This document shows positions 34,921 through 49,100 of a stretch of 64,000 nucleotides of DNA, piece after piece. The position numbers and the translations under genes are program-made. The notes under the pieces are model-generated. The model searched no databases and was not told the origin of the DNA. It was given only the letters and a program-made list of their open reading frames with translations. The stretch comes from Omphiscola glabra (taxonomy: Eukaryota > Mollusca > Gastropoda > Lymnaeidae): the NCBI GenBank assembly GCA_964017045.1, contig OZ024794.1:22797359-22861358 (forward strand), written 5' to 3'. The stretch's first letter is position 1; every line of letters starts with the position of its first letter.

Positions 34921-35190
34921 AACTGCACTATCATCATACCCATGCATTAACTGCACTATCATCATACCCATGCGTTAACTGCACTATCATCATACCCATG
35001 CATTAACTGCACTATCATCATACCCATGCGTTAACTGCACTATCATCATACCCATGCATTAACTGCACTATCATCATACCCATGCGTTAACTGCACTATC
35101 ATCATACCCATGCGTTAACAGCACTATCATCATACCCATGCATTAACTGAACTAATAATCATACCCACGCGTTAACTGCACTATCATCAT
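34921..35190. repeat. Minisatellite, 28-bp unit, about 10 copies
   Basis: Copies of CTGCACTATCATCATACCCA plus TGCRTTAA. The R alternates between A and G through much of the array, suggesting a higher-order 56-bp unit. Confidence 0.94.
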
Positions 35191-37099
35191 GTTATCGGTA
35201 ATGTTAGCAACTATCTTCAATCATGCTAGTGTTACTAAAAAATAGTTTCAAACTGTTGACTTCCTGTGGGGGAAAAAAAAGCAGACATGAAGAAGAAATC
35301 ACTAATACTAGTAATAGATTGTTATACACAAATGAATGTCCACCATTGAAACCTATTAATTTATTAAGTCTCTAAACGTATCTCTTAATGAAATCCACCC
35401 TGACCAACCCTGCAAAGAAATGGTTTGGTAGGTTATCACTTTAGGAAACAAAATTTACTCATCTAAGTAAGCACACATTCTTTATTCCAATATTTAAGCT
35501 AAATCAAAATTTTTATACACAAACATGATTGTTCCAATGTAAGAAAACCATACAAATAACACTATAAAGTGCGTACATCCTGTCAGTTGACAGGAGTATA
35601 ATATCAAAACCACGTTATCCCGTTTTCCTATGGTGTAATGCTGGTTGTATAGGCAATAGAAGTTTGGATATGGATACTTATTATGACAGCAAGAAAATCT
35701 ATATAAGACAAAGACAGTGAATAAAATGGTTGGCAAGCAGTACAAGTCAAAGGGCACACAGTTTAACACTCGATTTACTGCTGGTACCTTTGCTCATTTT
35801 TATACCTTACTTGGCCCTATGGCTCTATTTGTTGTTCATTACATATGAAAGCAAAGTCAACGTTAGCTCAAATAAATATAGCTCCAGCTGCTCTGTCGCA
35901 CAACATGCTTTTTCCATCAAAGTAACAAAAAATCTATATTTACAGTAATTACAATATGACAATGTAGAAGAGATAAAGGTATCCAGAGTCCTGGAGTGTG
36001 ACATTTCATTGATGCAGTCATAAATATTTCTCTATAAGTTTGTTTAAAATGTATAAGTATAAGGAATAATTATTTTTTTTACCTTAAACTTAAAATAAAT
36101 TTTTAAACATGCATGACATCATCATATGCTGCAGCTGTGAACACAAATTTGAGTTTTGAGTTGTCCAATCATGTTCAGTCTTTGCTGCCCTGTTAGCATT
36201 ATGCAAAAATAATATGGGCCATGCAAGTTACACATTGGTCAATCACATCATCATATTTACTCCCTGAGAAACATGTTGGATAATATTTAAGGATTCAGCA
36301 ACAAGCATTGCAATGAGTTGTTTGTACAATAATGTTTTGGTCAGAACTAAATGAACACAACAATATTCCCCACGTTACCTCAGACAGCTTTGTCTAAAAT
36401 ATATACACAACAAGGCTTACAAGTCTGACAAGGTTACTAAACAAAAACAATTTAATTAAGACACACAAATTACAACCACTGCTTCTGTTCATTTAACAAG
36501 AAGGAGTACTGGATTTCAATATGTTCAAATAATGCCAATTATGAGAAGATTGCTGTACAACAGTCTGTCCTGCTTTCACAGCCTATCCTGCTGTCACGGC
36601 CTGTCCTGCTGTCACAGTCTGACTCATTTTGTCATTATAAATAATGTAACAATCACCAGTCATAACCTGTTGAAGAATGGAAAGAATAAATTAGCACTAT
36701 GGGTTTCTGTAGATCATATGATAGCTGTTTCCAGTATCAAAATCTTGACAACAAGTATCTTCTGGCTCTATACAGCAGCTTTTCTTCCATATTTTTGTTT
36801 ACTCAAAGCTAGCAGTGTTAGAGTTGTAGTAGATTTAATTGTTGCATAAAATTTTAATAAATCACAAGCACATCTTACGTAAAATAACTTTGGTTACAGA
36901 ATAATTTATATTGCTACCCTTCACCAGTTTCATCTGTTCCATTTCCTCAATAATAACATCACCAAACCATCATCTATAGTCTATACCTAGGCAGATCAAG
37001 TCTACAAATAGTATTGCTAAAGTAGAAGACGGATGATGTTGTACACACCTTTTAGCCCAATTGTGATGATGGGGATCAACTTGCTATAAAACACTTTCA
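35191..37099. other. Probable TRPM 3' UTR and flank
   Basis: This lies directly downstream of the TRPM stop. No further coding exon is required. An ATTAAA variant (minus strand, near 36839) and an AATAAA (near 35476) are possible polyadenylation signals; neither is confirmed. Confidence 0.4.
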
Positions 37100-37131
37100 T
37101 CAAACATGTGTACTTTCTAATACTGTCTTAT
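37100..37131 (-). CDS. TRPM exon 29 (terminal, PDZ ligand)
   Basis: A 32-nt last coding exon encoding KTVLESTHV and a TGA stop, behind a strong pyrimidine tract and TTCCAG acceptor. Only phase 1 is open, and phase 1 is exactly what exon 28 supplies, making Asp across the junction. The end T-H-V fits a class I PDZ ligand (Thr at -2, Val at 0). No AATAAA lies close; an ATTAAA variant occurs near 36839. Confidence 0.8.
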
Positions 37132-40100
37132 CTGGAAGAGTCAGAAGAATCAAGAGATATTATACATTTAAAGAGAGAGAGAGAGTAAGCGGGGGGGGGG
37201 GGGGGTGGGGGGTGTGTGTTTGGACACACTTTAATGCAAGGTGAAGAATAGTGGAATCCAAAAATGTAAAATGCTTATCTAGATTACAATATCTGTGGGA
37301 TTTAATAGGTGTGGCTCATATCCAACTAAAACTATAATTTTAACATTGGAAATATGCAATCTTTATGGATCTAAGGCAGGGGTGGGCAAACTATGGCCCG
37401 TGGGCCGCATGCGTCCCCGCAACTGATATATGCGGCCCTCGAAGGCATTTAGAAATTTTAAAAATTACTTTGTTTTTAAGTTATTTTGTTGAATTTTACA
37501 GAATTTCATGTACCGTTATAATTGTTTTAACATTTTTGATCAAATTTCTTTCTAATTTTTCTATTTTGTTAAACAGTCCTTGACTTTTGTCATGTCATGT
37601 TTAAATGTGAATTTACAGATTTTAATATAGAGAAATGTTTATCAACATGTAAAATAGCTTTACATTTGTCAATGTGGCCCTCCGCACAAAATGTTTGCCC
37701 ACCCCTGATCTAAGGTGAATTTTGTAATTTATTTTTTATACGTAAGACAATATAATGATCAGCATCATTTAGCAGCGCAAGTAAGATTTTTGGTGGCATA
37801 CATCTGGCAAAAACTATTTACCTTGAGCTGTGTTTGGTTCAGGTGAGAGACATTGCTTTGGATCTTCAGACAAGTTAAACTCCTCAGGCTTGACTTTTGA
37901 CACATTCACATCTTGCATATCAAACCCCTCGACAGTGTCAGGGGCAGAAGGTTCTTCGTCTGTGGCATTTATTGCTTCTGCTAGTTGGTCCTGCAGTTCT
38001 TCTTCAGCTGCAATGGAGGCCTCCTCTGATTCACTTATATCGTGAGATGTTCCCTTATCAGCCGCAAGCTCTGCAACTACAACTCTTGCTATGTCACTTA
38101 TGCTGCCCCTGTCATCCTGTCATAGGTAATGAAAGCAAGAGGCAAGTTTTTTTAAAGAAAATTATAACAAGAAATACGAACAAAACTTTTCCCAAGGCTA
38201 AAAGTTTAATAAAAATTTTAATAATATTGCTATCAGATATTTTATCTTTCTAGCTATTTCTAGGAAAATTACTAAAATAATAATTGATTAATAAAGATTA
38301 GCTTTCCTGGATACAAAATCTTAATCATATATTTAAAATAAACATATGAAAAGTGAAGCCTACAGAAATGTTTGCTAAAAAATGATTTTTTTTAATGATG
38401 TTAGTTAATTTTAAACAATTAAAGTTATATGATCAAATAGTTTTAAGTTTAGCAGGAAAATACCATTAAATGCAGGATACCTTACTTCATACAATCAATT
38501 TATTTATAGACTGACCTGAGAAAGTTGCCTCAGCCTGTGACGAATCAGTGGCTCCATTCTTTGGTGCTCCATCTCTTCAGCTTTCATCAGCTCCAACTGT
38601 TTACTTTCTGCGGGTGAGTCTCCCTCATAGTAGCTCTCAGAAACTGAGAAAATGATTCCAGAATTTGGCACAGGTGAACAGGGTGGGGAGCAGTCCATCA
38701 GACAAGATGTGTCAATGTTGTCAGTGATACTAGTATACTCTCCAATCAATGGTGTGAACATCGATGTGAGATCGTGCACTGCCGCTGTAGCTATAGCATC
38801 TGTGTTCTGAGCCGTGAAGTAGGCAGAGGACTGGGGCATCGAGCAGGGAATGAAGGTGGAGACGGCCAGTGCTGTATTGAGTTTGAGCGGTTGACTAGTC
38901 AAACTGTTTCTGCCCCTTCTGGAATACAAGGCGGCAGGAGTCTTGGTGGCCGGTAGAACAGGGGATTCTATAGGAATAGCAAATTCAAGTTCATCAAGGC
39001 TAACATCTCTGTCAGATTTAATGGGTGAAGAATTTACTTGGCCAACATCAGCAGTAGTTTTCTGTTTCTCAGATTTTAGTTCATCTGTGTGATCACCTTT
39101 TTCTTTAGTATCACCACATGAAGTGTTTAGAATTTCAGTGCTGAGGCCAATAAAGAATTTGACATCACCTAGTTTTGTAGACTTCACTAATTCACCTTCA
39201 TGAAGCTCAGCACTTTCACCAATAAAATGACCCATTTCATTTTCTTGTATTTCCAAAGTATTATTACTTAAGAAACCAAAGGCATATCTGAAAACAGAAC
39301 ATAGTTTTCATTAATATAATTTTGCTTAAGTTTTTTTGTTTCATATACTTTTACATTTATTTATCACCTAAAATTCTTTAAGACTAAGAAGAAAATATAA
39401 AACAGAGGGTTAGGGAAAACCTGACAACAGCTTGCAAGAAGCCTTCATCAACAAACAGAACGGTACAGATCAAGAAAATTTTAATAAAAATTAATCAAAA
39501 GTTTGAACTGACTCAGGAAGTTTATGAGCTGCAGTTTCTTCAGTGAACTTGTCTTCAGTGGCTTCTGAACAGCTAACATTGCTTGCATTAGATTGTCGCT
39601 TCCTTCTACTATAAGAAGATGTGTCGGGCAACCCCAGGTTTAGCTGAAAATGATGAACATAAAGATTGTGATCTGTCACAAGAACTTTCAGTTAGTAATA
39701 AATCAGACCCTCAAACTCTTAAAATCGTACAATATCATCACAAAATCTTTAAATACATTATCTTAATAGTAAAAAAAAATAAACATACCGTATATATAAT
39801 GTATACACCTCAAAATCGTACATTGTATGCCAAAATCGTAGGAGCAAACAGGTCTGATAAATTAGTTCTGAGTTTACTTGTTTTTTTAAAATACATAATT
39901 CAGAACTTGACAAACATACGATGTCATAAATTTAAAATTTAACTTAAGAATAAACCAACTTACAGGCTCCTCGCAACACTCAACATCCTTCATGGCCAAT
40001 TCTTTCATCATTTTTATGGCTTCTGATAAATTTCTCTCAAGGTCTTCGAAGTGACCCATGTGATGATCAAGGACTCCCAGAGTTAGTTGGAGGTGGTTCT

Positions 40101-43100
40101 CTTTCATATTAATATCATCAAGCCGTAGGGACATGTTTTCAACTCTGAGAAGTACACATTATTATTATTATTTTTAGTAAAAAAATTTCCAAAAATGATC
40201 AAGTTGAAATGACTTGTAACTTGCCATGGTCCCAATATAATAACAAATACAATTTTATGCACCAAAATGTTTTAACTAAATAATTCTTTAAAATATTTTT
40301 TAATTATTTGTTACGCCTTTACTTCCTGTACCACAAAAGCAAAATGATTTATAAATTTTAGTTGACATATTTTGTGTACCTTTCCGCTATAAACTTTAAT
40401 CGTTCTTCTGAGGAATTCTGAAGTTTTAATTCCTTTTCTCTGTTCAGATCTTCCATGCATTCTTCCTCAAAATCATGAAGTTTTTCTGTGTCCTCATGGG
40501 ACAAGAAGAGCTCTATAATGTAAAATAAGAAATCAATGTTTACTAATCATGGTTCATGCATATGACAAATTTCCTCATTTCATATTAATGACATTTTCAG
40601 ACATATTTGAACTAAAAATATAATATATTTTTTAAAATTTTGAAGATTTAAAATTGGAAAGGAAAAAAAATGAAAGTTTATTTTCTTTGGAATGTGAATA
40701 GGTATAATTAATATTATAATGAGAATTATTCATGATAATTTGTTAAACTATAATAAGTTCCCCTAAAAGGTAGAAATTTGTAACCCTTCAGATGGCTGCA
40801 AACATTTTTGTTAACATTTTTTTAAATTCTAAAAATAATATTTCCAAAATGCACCCTTTACTAAATCAGTATTAAATGTTGACTTTTCCAGCTATTCAGT
40901 GAAGTCTTTCACATTCAAGGGACATTTTTTGTGTATTCAAAATAATGACAAAAAATGCAAAAAAAAATTTAAAATATAAACTTTAAGATGATAATTTTTT
41001 TGGCATAATGTTCCTAATTTATAAAATTATGACAAAAGTAGAAATTAAAAAAGATTAGAATTTTGAAAAAAGTTTCTTATGACATACTCAGCCCATTGTC
41101 ATAAAAATCACGTTTTCCTTTGCATCTCCGTTTAATGTACTTGAAGGCCAAGTAGATATGGGTGATGATGATAAAGGGTGGAGGTAAAATTGGAATCATT
41201 TCATATTGAAGAATCAGGGCATAGCGTTGGAACATCCAGATTTCTTTGGAATTGGCATTGTTTCTTATAAATGTTGCACTGAAATAAGACAAAGACATTT
41301 TTTGTATGTTTCTTTTAAATTAAACTTGAATTCATATAGTTTCAAAAATGGTATCTAATTACCAAATTAATATACATTTTTCATTATGTCATCAAAAGCA
41401 AATTAACCATAAAATGCAAATCTCAACATCTGAGACTGCTGGTATCTTTTATAAAATGAACTTATATGAACGATGTCTATAATTTTACCTTCTGTATCTA
41501 TCAGAAAATTGTCAAATTTGAAAGCTAGATGTTAACAATCTGTGATATTGGGAAAGCCACACTTTGATATTTTGTTTATGTAATTCTTGCCTTTAGTGAG
41601 TTTTACCAATTACTCTTCTATACAAACTTTTCTTTGAGTTTTACCATCTGATGCAGTTGCAGCAAGCGCACTAAAAAAAATGTGGGATATATTCCAGTGA
41701 GGAATCATCTTTATGGGGTATTTTCCATCTGGGGAATTTTCTGTGTGGAAAATCATCTTGTGGGAAATTTTCATGTGCGAAATTTGGATGTGGGGAATTT
41801 TCTTGTGGGGAATGCTCAAACTTATTCATCAGGTATGATATTTACTTGGTTATCTTTAAAAATTAATTAATTAAAAAGATACTGGCAATCTTAAGATAAG
41901 ACCCATTAAAATCAAAAGGTTCTGCATTGTTCCCTGAAACGCATGGCATTTACTCGGTTAAAAAGTGTCTTGAAAAGAGTTTTAAAAGTGTACTCACTTG
42001 AATCTTGCAATCAGCAAATTGACCATGAGGATATTTGCTACTAACATAAAAATGGTCATACAAGCTGGGGCCAGCCATGACGCATGGATTGTGCAGTTTC
42101 CTTGCGCATCATTATTTTCGCTAATATCACAGGCTAAAATTAGTAAAAGGAAAGCTTTAGCTAATTTCATATTAGCATGAATTAAGACATTGGGGGACCT
42201 AGGGAAACTTTTGAAAGGGTCCCATAGGTACTTATGCCTTGTTCATAGAAGTTTACCGTCACATCTGACGCTGTTTATGATATTTCCAACTCTTAACATT
42301 CAGTCCAGAGCCGTTTGAGACTTGGAGAATCTATGTGAGTATCTCAACCAGAACCAGAGCATTGGATAAAGTATAAAGATACTTTATGTTTTTTAGGCTC
42401 CTATCTCACTGAAGTTAGATACTAGCTATTTAGTCCGATTCCTGTCTAAAATTGTTTATACCCAAAACCAGAGAGATAGAAAGGTTCAATTATATAGATT
42501 AATTAGACACAAACAATTTGTGTAAATAAAATAAAATAAGTTCAGCTTTAATAATGAGCATAAAAAAAGAAACAATATAAAAACAAAGTTCAGGAGAATG
42601 AAAAGGAAATATTTGTCATGAACTTGTACCCTCTCTTATTCTTTCTTTCATTTTTAGGTAAATTTAATGTACACTTATATGAATGTTTTGTGTTTTTTTT
42701 TGTAATGATGAAGACGAAATGTTTACATTTGTATTCTGTATGATCATTATTAAAGCTGAATGTATAATGTTTTATTGACACAAATTACTTGTTTCTAATA
42801 TTAATCTACTTGAAAGTTTTATCTCAGTCCAACACTCTTTCAATGATATTTTCTACATGTAATCTAGACAGAATTTGTAGCATCATTTAGCGCATAAAAT
42901 TCACAGGATGAATTTAAATTAACAATTTTGTGAATAAAGATTAGTATATTACAAATAATGATTCCTTAGAAGAAAATTCAAATTAATAACTATTACTAAA
43001 AGTAACATTTTTTTTGGAGAAATGAACTTGAAGAAAAAAATGTGCCCAGGCTGGGGGATCAAGCCAAGAAAATTTGCATGAGTATAAGTATAACAAGTAA

Positions 43101-46100
43101 TGACTAACTGAGCTAACTAGCAGCTATTGGTTAAATTACTATATATTAATTGCCAAAAGTGATGATATACCTAACAATCAGACAACGTAATTGTCAGGTT
43201 GAAAATAAGGGGATAAGAAAATTTTTAATAGAAAATTTAACCACAAGCTTGCCTTATAGCATCATTTATTTAATAATGGGCACTTACGGTCAATCTCTTC
43301 AGCAAATAACTCCCCGTAAATGTTCCAGTATGGATAGAACCATACATTGCGCAACCGTAAAGGCCAGGACACATTGTCTGCTTTGTTCTGGTACAAGACT
43401 GTCTGTCTCACAACACCATAACATGTCACAGCAATGAAAACAATGGTGAGAAAGTAGCACATGTCACGCAGCTAGGGACACAAAGAAAATACCAATTTAA
43501 GAAACGTGATGATGGAATGAAATTATCTGTATATTTAAAGTGTGGGTAGTAAATCTTCAAAAAGAAACATGAATAGAATGTAATGATATGAATTAGTGTA
43601 CATAATCTGAATCATTCAGCTTCTGTCTAATATAGAGCGCTTCTCATTATAAAAATAGAGCTACATTGACTTCATTTAGATTTTCTTTACAAATTTGTTT
43701 TTTTAAATTTTTTATTTCTAATTATCTGTTGTTTTTTGTTTTGTATTGTCTGCTGAAGAAGGGATCTAGCCAAAATGTCCTTTTAATTGTACTGTCTTTT
43801 CACATCAAGCCTAACCATCTCTTGTTTCACTATCTCCTTTATGGTATACAGTTGTTTTATGATAGTTAGGAATTAGATTATGTATACATATAGGGTCTTG
43901 TAACTTTATCAATTTCATCTAGCAATGTTATACACTTCAAATGAACAGATTTATTTAAGCAAATTTTATACTAGTAATATGGTTAATAAGATTTATCACT
44001 GCATATTATAATATCATACATTGTTTAAGGACTTTTACATTAAAGAAAAATACTCACCAGTTTCCCCATGATTTTGACAAAAGGTCCCAAGTAATTATTG
44101 ACCGAGTAAAATTCTAAGACACGAATATTCCAGAAAATAATATCCACACAATAAATTAACTGTGCATCCCTCAAGGTTGATGGTATAAATCTCAAAACAA
44201 AACCTATAGCAAACAAAGCAATCCCCATGGTGTCCACAATGTTCCATACTTTGGAGACAAACACATTAAGCTTCATGCGAACATTCACTGGTTCTGATGC
44301 AATGATCTGAAATATAATTTATAATAATATAGATAAGCTTAAAGCCATTTAGATAATGCAATATTCAAGATCTAAAACTATGAAGTAAAATGTCAAAATA
44401 AATAAAAAAACATTTCATCCAGCAACTGTAGCTTAATTGGTAGAACTATCCATCCCATCCCTGTGCTGCTACAGCCCATGTAGAGCTTTGGCTTGCCTTA
44501 ACTGGTAGGGCTGGGATAATAAATTCAAATTACTGAACACATTTAAATACATGAGTTATTTGCTGCTCTCTTGTATGAGCAATTTAAGATAACTTATGTA
44601 AGGACTTACCTGTCTGATTTTCTCTAGGGCCATTGTAAATATAACAGCAATAATGTAGATTTCTCCCCAATTTGGAATAGCTTTTGGACGGTCCAGTATC
44701 ACATATAGGAACACACTTAAGAAGAACAGATAGCCTAGCTGCAAAGCAGATTTTAGAATGTACTATTTAAAATAGATTAATAATCACTGTTAGATTGTAA
44801 ATTTTTTTTTTTTTAAAATAACTAAGAAAACTAAAATTGCAATAGTTATTGGAAGATGCTATTATTTATGTAATATTCAGCTCATTGAGTATTTAAAATC
44901 AACTATATTAGTGTTACAGCAAAATACACTTCAAAATTAGTGATGGGACAATTAATCAGAATCGTATCGGAATAATCGAAATATCGGGATTTTTCCAAAG
45001 CATCGGGAATCGGTATCGGAGCTGAATAATTCAGACCCGATTCCGATACCAAAACGATTCTTAACCGATTAACTACCACGAGCCGCTCCCAGCGCCAAGT
45101 ATTAAAATTAGAACAGAAATATCAAGGTATCTAACATTTAAACTGATTGCAAACAATGAGAATCCTCTTAGCTGGTGGAAAGCAAACAAAGAAGAACTTC
45201 CAAGTTTGGCTCTTCTCTCAAGAAAGTATTTATGTGCTCTGCCTTCTTCAGTAGAGAGCGAGAGAATTTTTAGTGTAGGTGGCAATATATACTCGCCAAA
45301 GAGAAACCGTTTAGAACCAACAACTGGAGAGATGCTTATGTTTTTGCACTATAATTTGCGAGTGCTTCAATTTGACTATGATTAAATGCATATTCTTACT
45401 ATCAACTGATTGAACTGAATGAAGTTTTTCTCATTAAAATGGAATTATTTGTATTATTTTGAACTCAATACTACATCTTTGTATTATTAAAATGGAATTA
45501 TTGATAGATGTGTTTATATAAAACCTTTCCAATACAATGTTATCTAGCATATTGTAAAGCTTCAATAGCAAGTTAATACACTTTTCTAATCAATTCTCAA
45601 CTTTTATATTAATTAAATATGTTAATACCTGGACACAGTAATACATATATGTAATAATGGCCAGGAATTGGAATCGTATCGGGAATCGGGATAATTGGGT
45701 AGAATCGGAATCGTTAAAAATTTTGGTATCGTCCCATCACTATTCAAAATTTAAAATACTATAGACTAGCATTAAAAACTGCTACACCAATCTTAACATT
45801 AAGTACACATGAGCATGTTGAAGTGATTTAATACATCAGCATGAGCCAAGAAACACAATAATATATTAATATACAGTGGAGCCTTGGATACCAAATGCCC
45901 ACTTAAATAACTTGGTTAACAAATAAGGTTGGTGAAAAAAAAATTCCTCGGCTAACAAAAGGCTCTGTAGTGCTTTGGCGTGTTTGCAGTAAACATTGTT
46001 TGTCCCATTGTTATATTAAATAAAACTACTTTTGTTACTTTTGCACTTTTGTTTTTCTTTAGCACACATCATGGTGCCTTCAGGGTAGAGTGCTATTAAT

Positions 46101-49100
46101 AGGAATCATGTAGTGTAGAAGTATATAAGAAATATATAATATCATAACATGATAGCGGCCTTCCTATTTTTGACATCGCTAAAATTAATAGTATATGGTG
46201 AAATTGAATTATTTTTACTATTCTAAAAAAAATGTGGCAAAAGGAGTGATTGTGTTAACCAAGTAAAGGTATCAACTGCTAGAGAAAGTAGAAAAAAATG
46301 TTAGTTTGGATAAAGAAAGATATTGGCTGTAGCCTGTAAATAGTGTTAGCCAGACAATAATTTGTGAAAAGGCTTGGCATTGCACAGTGATTTGTTGGCC
46401 AAAACAGAACAAGTACTGAAGCTGTAGACTTTAAGGTGAGAAGAGGGTGGTGGATAAATTTTGCAGAAGAAGTGGAATTCATAGACATGGGAAGGCTGCT
46501 AGGTGGAATTAAAAGAATTTTTTTTCGTTATAAAACAACAAAAAATGTTTTAAAAATACATTTCTAAGGTTGGAACTACAGATTCATTGAATTTTCCATT
46601 GATTTCAATGGGAAAAATCATTTCGGTTAGCTAATATTTCAGTTTAAGAACAGAGTTAAAGAACGGATTTGATAACCGGGGTTCCACTGTATAGGGCCAT
46701 GTGGCTGTCACCTATAAAGATTTAATGTAACATGCAATTACCAGGACTGCAGAATATGGCATATAAATCTCATAATCTGACATTTGAATCTCAGTAGGGA
46801 TATACTCTGAAATCCTGGTATTTACAACTATTTTTCTAAAACTACTTACAAAATGAATCCAGAACTTTGTTATTGGAGCATTGTAAAACTCATAAGCCTT
46901 TTTACCCATCCTCAAAGGGCTTTTCTTTTTTTTACCAAATGGCATATGAGAGAACCAATTGTCAAGTGTTTTACTCCCATCTGGGTTTTCAGCATGACCA
47001 TTTTCTTTAGTTGGACTCTTTGGCACTACAGTGGATGTTGGTTCTGTCATATCTTCATTAAAACTGACATCCTGAAATTCAAATAATTCTATTTTGTCAC
47101 AAATGTATCACAATCACATGAGATGTAGAACAGCCGTTCAATTATTCTATTTTATCACAAATGTATCACAATCACATTAGATGTAGAACAGCAGTTCAAT
47201 TATTCTGTTTTATCACAAATGTATCACAATCACATTAGATGTAGAACAGCCGTTCAATTATTCTATTTTATCACAAATGTATCACAATCACATTAGATGT
47301 AGAACAGCAGTTCAATTATTCTGTTTTATCACAAATGTATTACAATCACATGAGATGTAGAACAGCTGTTCAATTATTTTAATAATGTACCAGGTTTTTA
47401 TAAATCTACTGGTAAAAAAATTCAAACCTCTTTTGTGTTAGGAAAACTCTTTTGTGTTAGGAAAACTCTATTGTGTTAGGAAAAGTAGAGACATCTCATT
47501 GTACCGGTAGCTAATAATTTGTGAGTTTGAACATTTAAAAATAAAATGTTGTTTGAAAGCACTCTCACACCAGAGACACTGACCTGATCTTCACTGATAG
47601 AACACAGTGAGATATCAGCAACACTAGAGTCATCATCTAATTCATCAAGATGTTCTTCCATTGTTTGGGGCATAAGCTGCAGTTCCTCTTTTGACTTGAA
47701 ATCCAAGGCAAACAGATATGGTGGGAAAAGGATTCCCATTATCACCTAGTGATCGAAAAAAAAATTTTCCCAATTAGATTCTCTAGTATTTCTTTTGACT
47801 TTTAAAATTACATGAGACCAAATATTAAGCTCAGCCTCCTGAAATATTTTACCTAAATGACCTTAATAAATGTAAAATATATTTATGTGTAAAAAGATAA
47901 TAAACGCTAAATACTTTTATAGTTGAGTTTTTCCTCATGCGTAAACCACCAATCCAGAGGTCATTGAGTAGCATTTGGCAACATGTGTGAGCAATGAACT
48001 GTCTGTGGTTGGCCAACACTGCAAGGCTCAGACATGTCTGCTCACTGAAGTTCTTGAGTTCATAGGTGAGAAGTTGTTGGGTGTAGTCATCATCTATTTT
48101 ATAGCAGTGGCCAAGAAGTTCTAGCGCCAGACTCAGGAATTCCCTAGTTATTCATCACATTATTTTTTTAAAATAAATTGTAAAAACTAGATTTATTTAC
48201 AACAAAAGCTTTCAGTTATAGTCTGAACATTTTGAATGTTAATCTCAAGGTTGAGTACCTGGTAATTTTTTTTGAGTATTTTTAAAAACTTTCAGATTTT
48301 AAATGCATTATTTTTTTCATTATACTATGACAAATAATTCATAATTATTACCTACCTGTTCTATAATGAACAATTTGAGAATTTTTTTATTTTTAAAAAC
48401 TTTTTTTTTTCAAAGATTTATATTTATTACATTATAATTATGGCCACATAAATTATATTCAACAATTCTCAACAATTGTAGTACATCAGAATTTGTACAG
48501 ATTCAGTTTAAGAGTTTTATTTTATGTTAAAACTATTCAGTATTTTTTCCAATGTTACATACTGTGCATATTGGTGAAACTCTTCTGTCAGTTCAATTTC
48601 TAAGTCATCTTGGTCAGCTTCATGAGCCATTGCAGAGTAGAGCTTGCCTGCTATCAAAGCCTGCACAGAAATGGGTTAAGTACTGCATGATCCTTTTTTC
48701 AATATAATTTTTATTGTTATTAATAATACTTGTGAAATAATAACTGTCCAAAATTTTCTTTATTAGTGTTAAGTAAAATAAATATTTCAACACAGTAAAT
48801 ATATCAATATTTTGAGTGGCACAAGCCGTGAATATTTAACCCTTTGAACCCTTGGCTCCTGGGCCTAAAATACCCAATCCCCTGGGCTCCTGTGAAAAAA
48901 TGTCCACACACTGACACACAAACAAACAAAATCAAATGATTATAAAATTAAATAAATTTTATTTATTTCAATCTAAATGTGTCTGTTAGTAGTCCATTAG
49001 TATTATAAAATGTATCACAGAAATAAAATTGTCTTAGAAATGTTGTAAAATGTCATAGTAAAAGGTCATTTATACGGCCCTGATTTTTCATAAAAGCCAA

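Noticed and set aside
35494..35769. 91-codon minus-strand frame with hydrophobic stretches, as a further TRPM exon
   Set aside because: The TRPM frame already ends at 37100 in correct phase, and this frame has no acceptor and AT-rich non-coding composition.
36850..36970. Minus-strand frame GDVIIEEMEQMKLVKG as an alternative TRPM last exon
   Set aside because: The upstream AG sites put a TGA in frame before it; the 37131 acceptor is stronger and phase-correct.
46279..46488. Minus-strand 69-codon frame as a TRPM exon between exons 18 and 19
   Set aside because: It lies inside the Tigger-like element and has no TRPM similarity.
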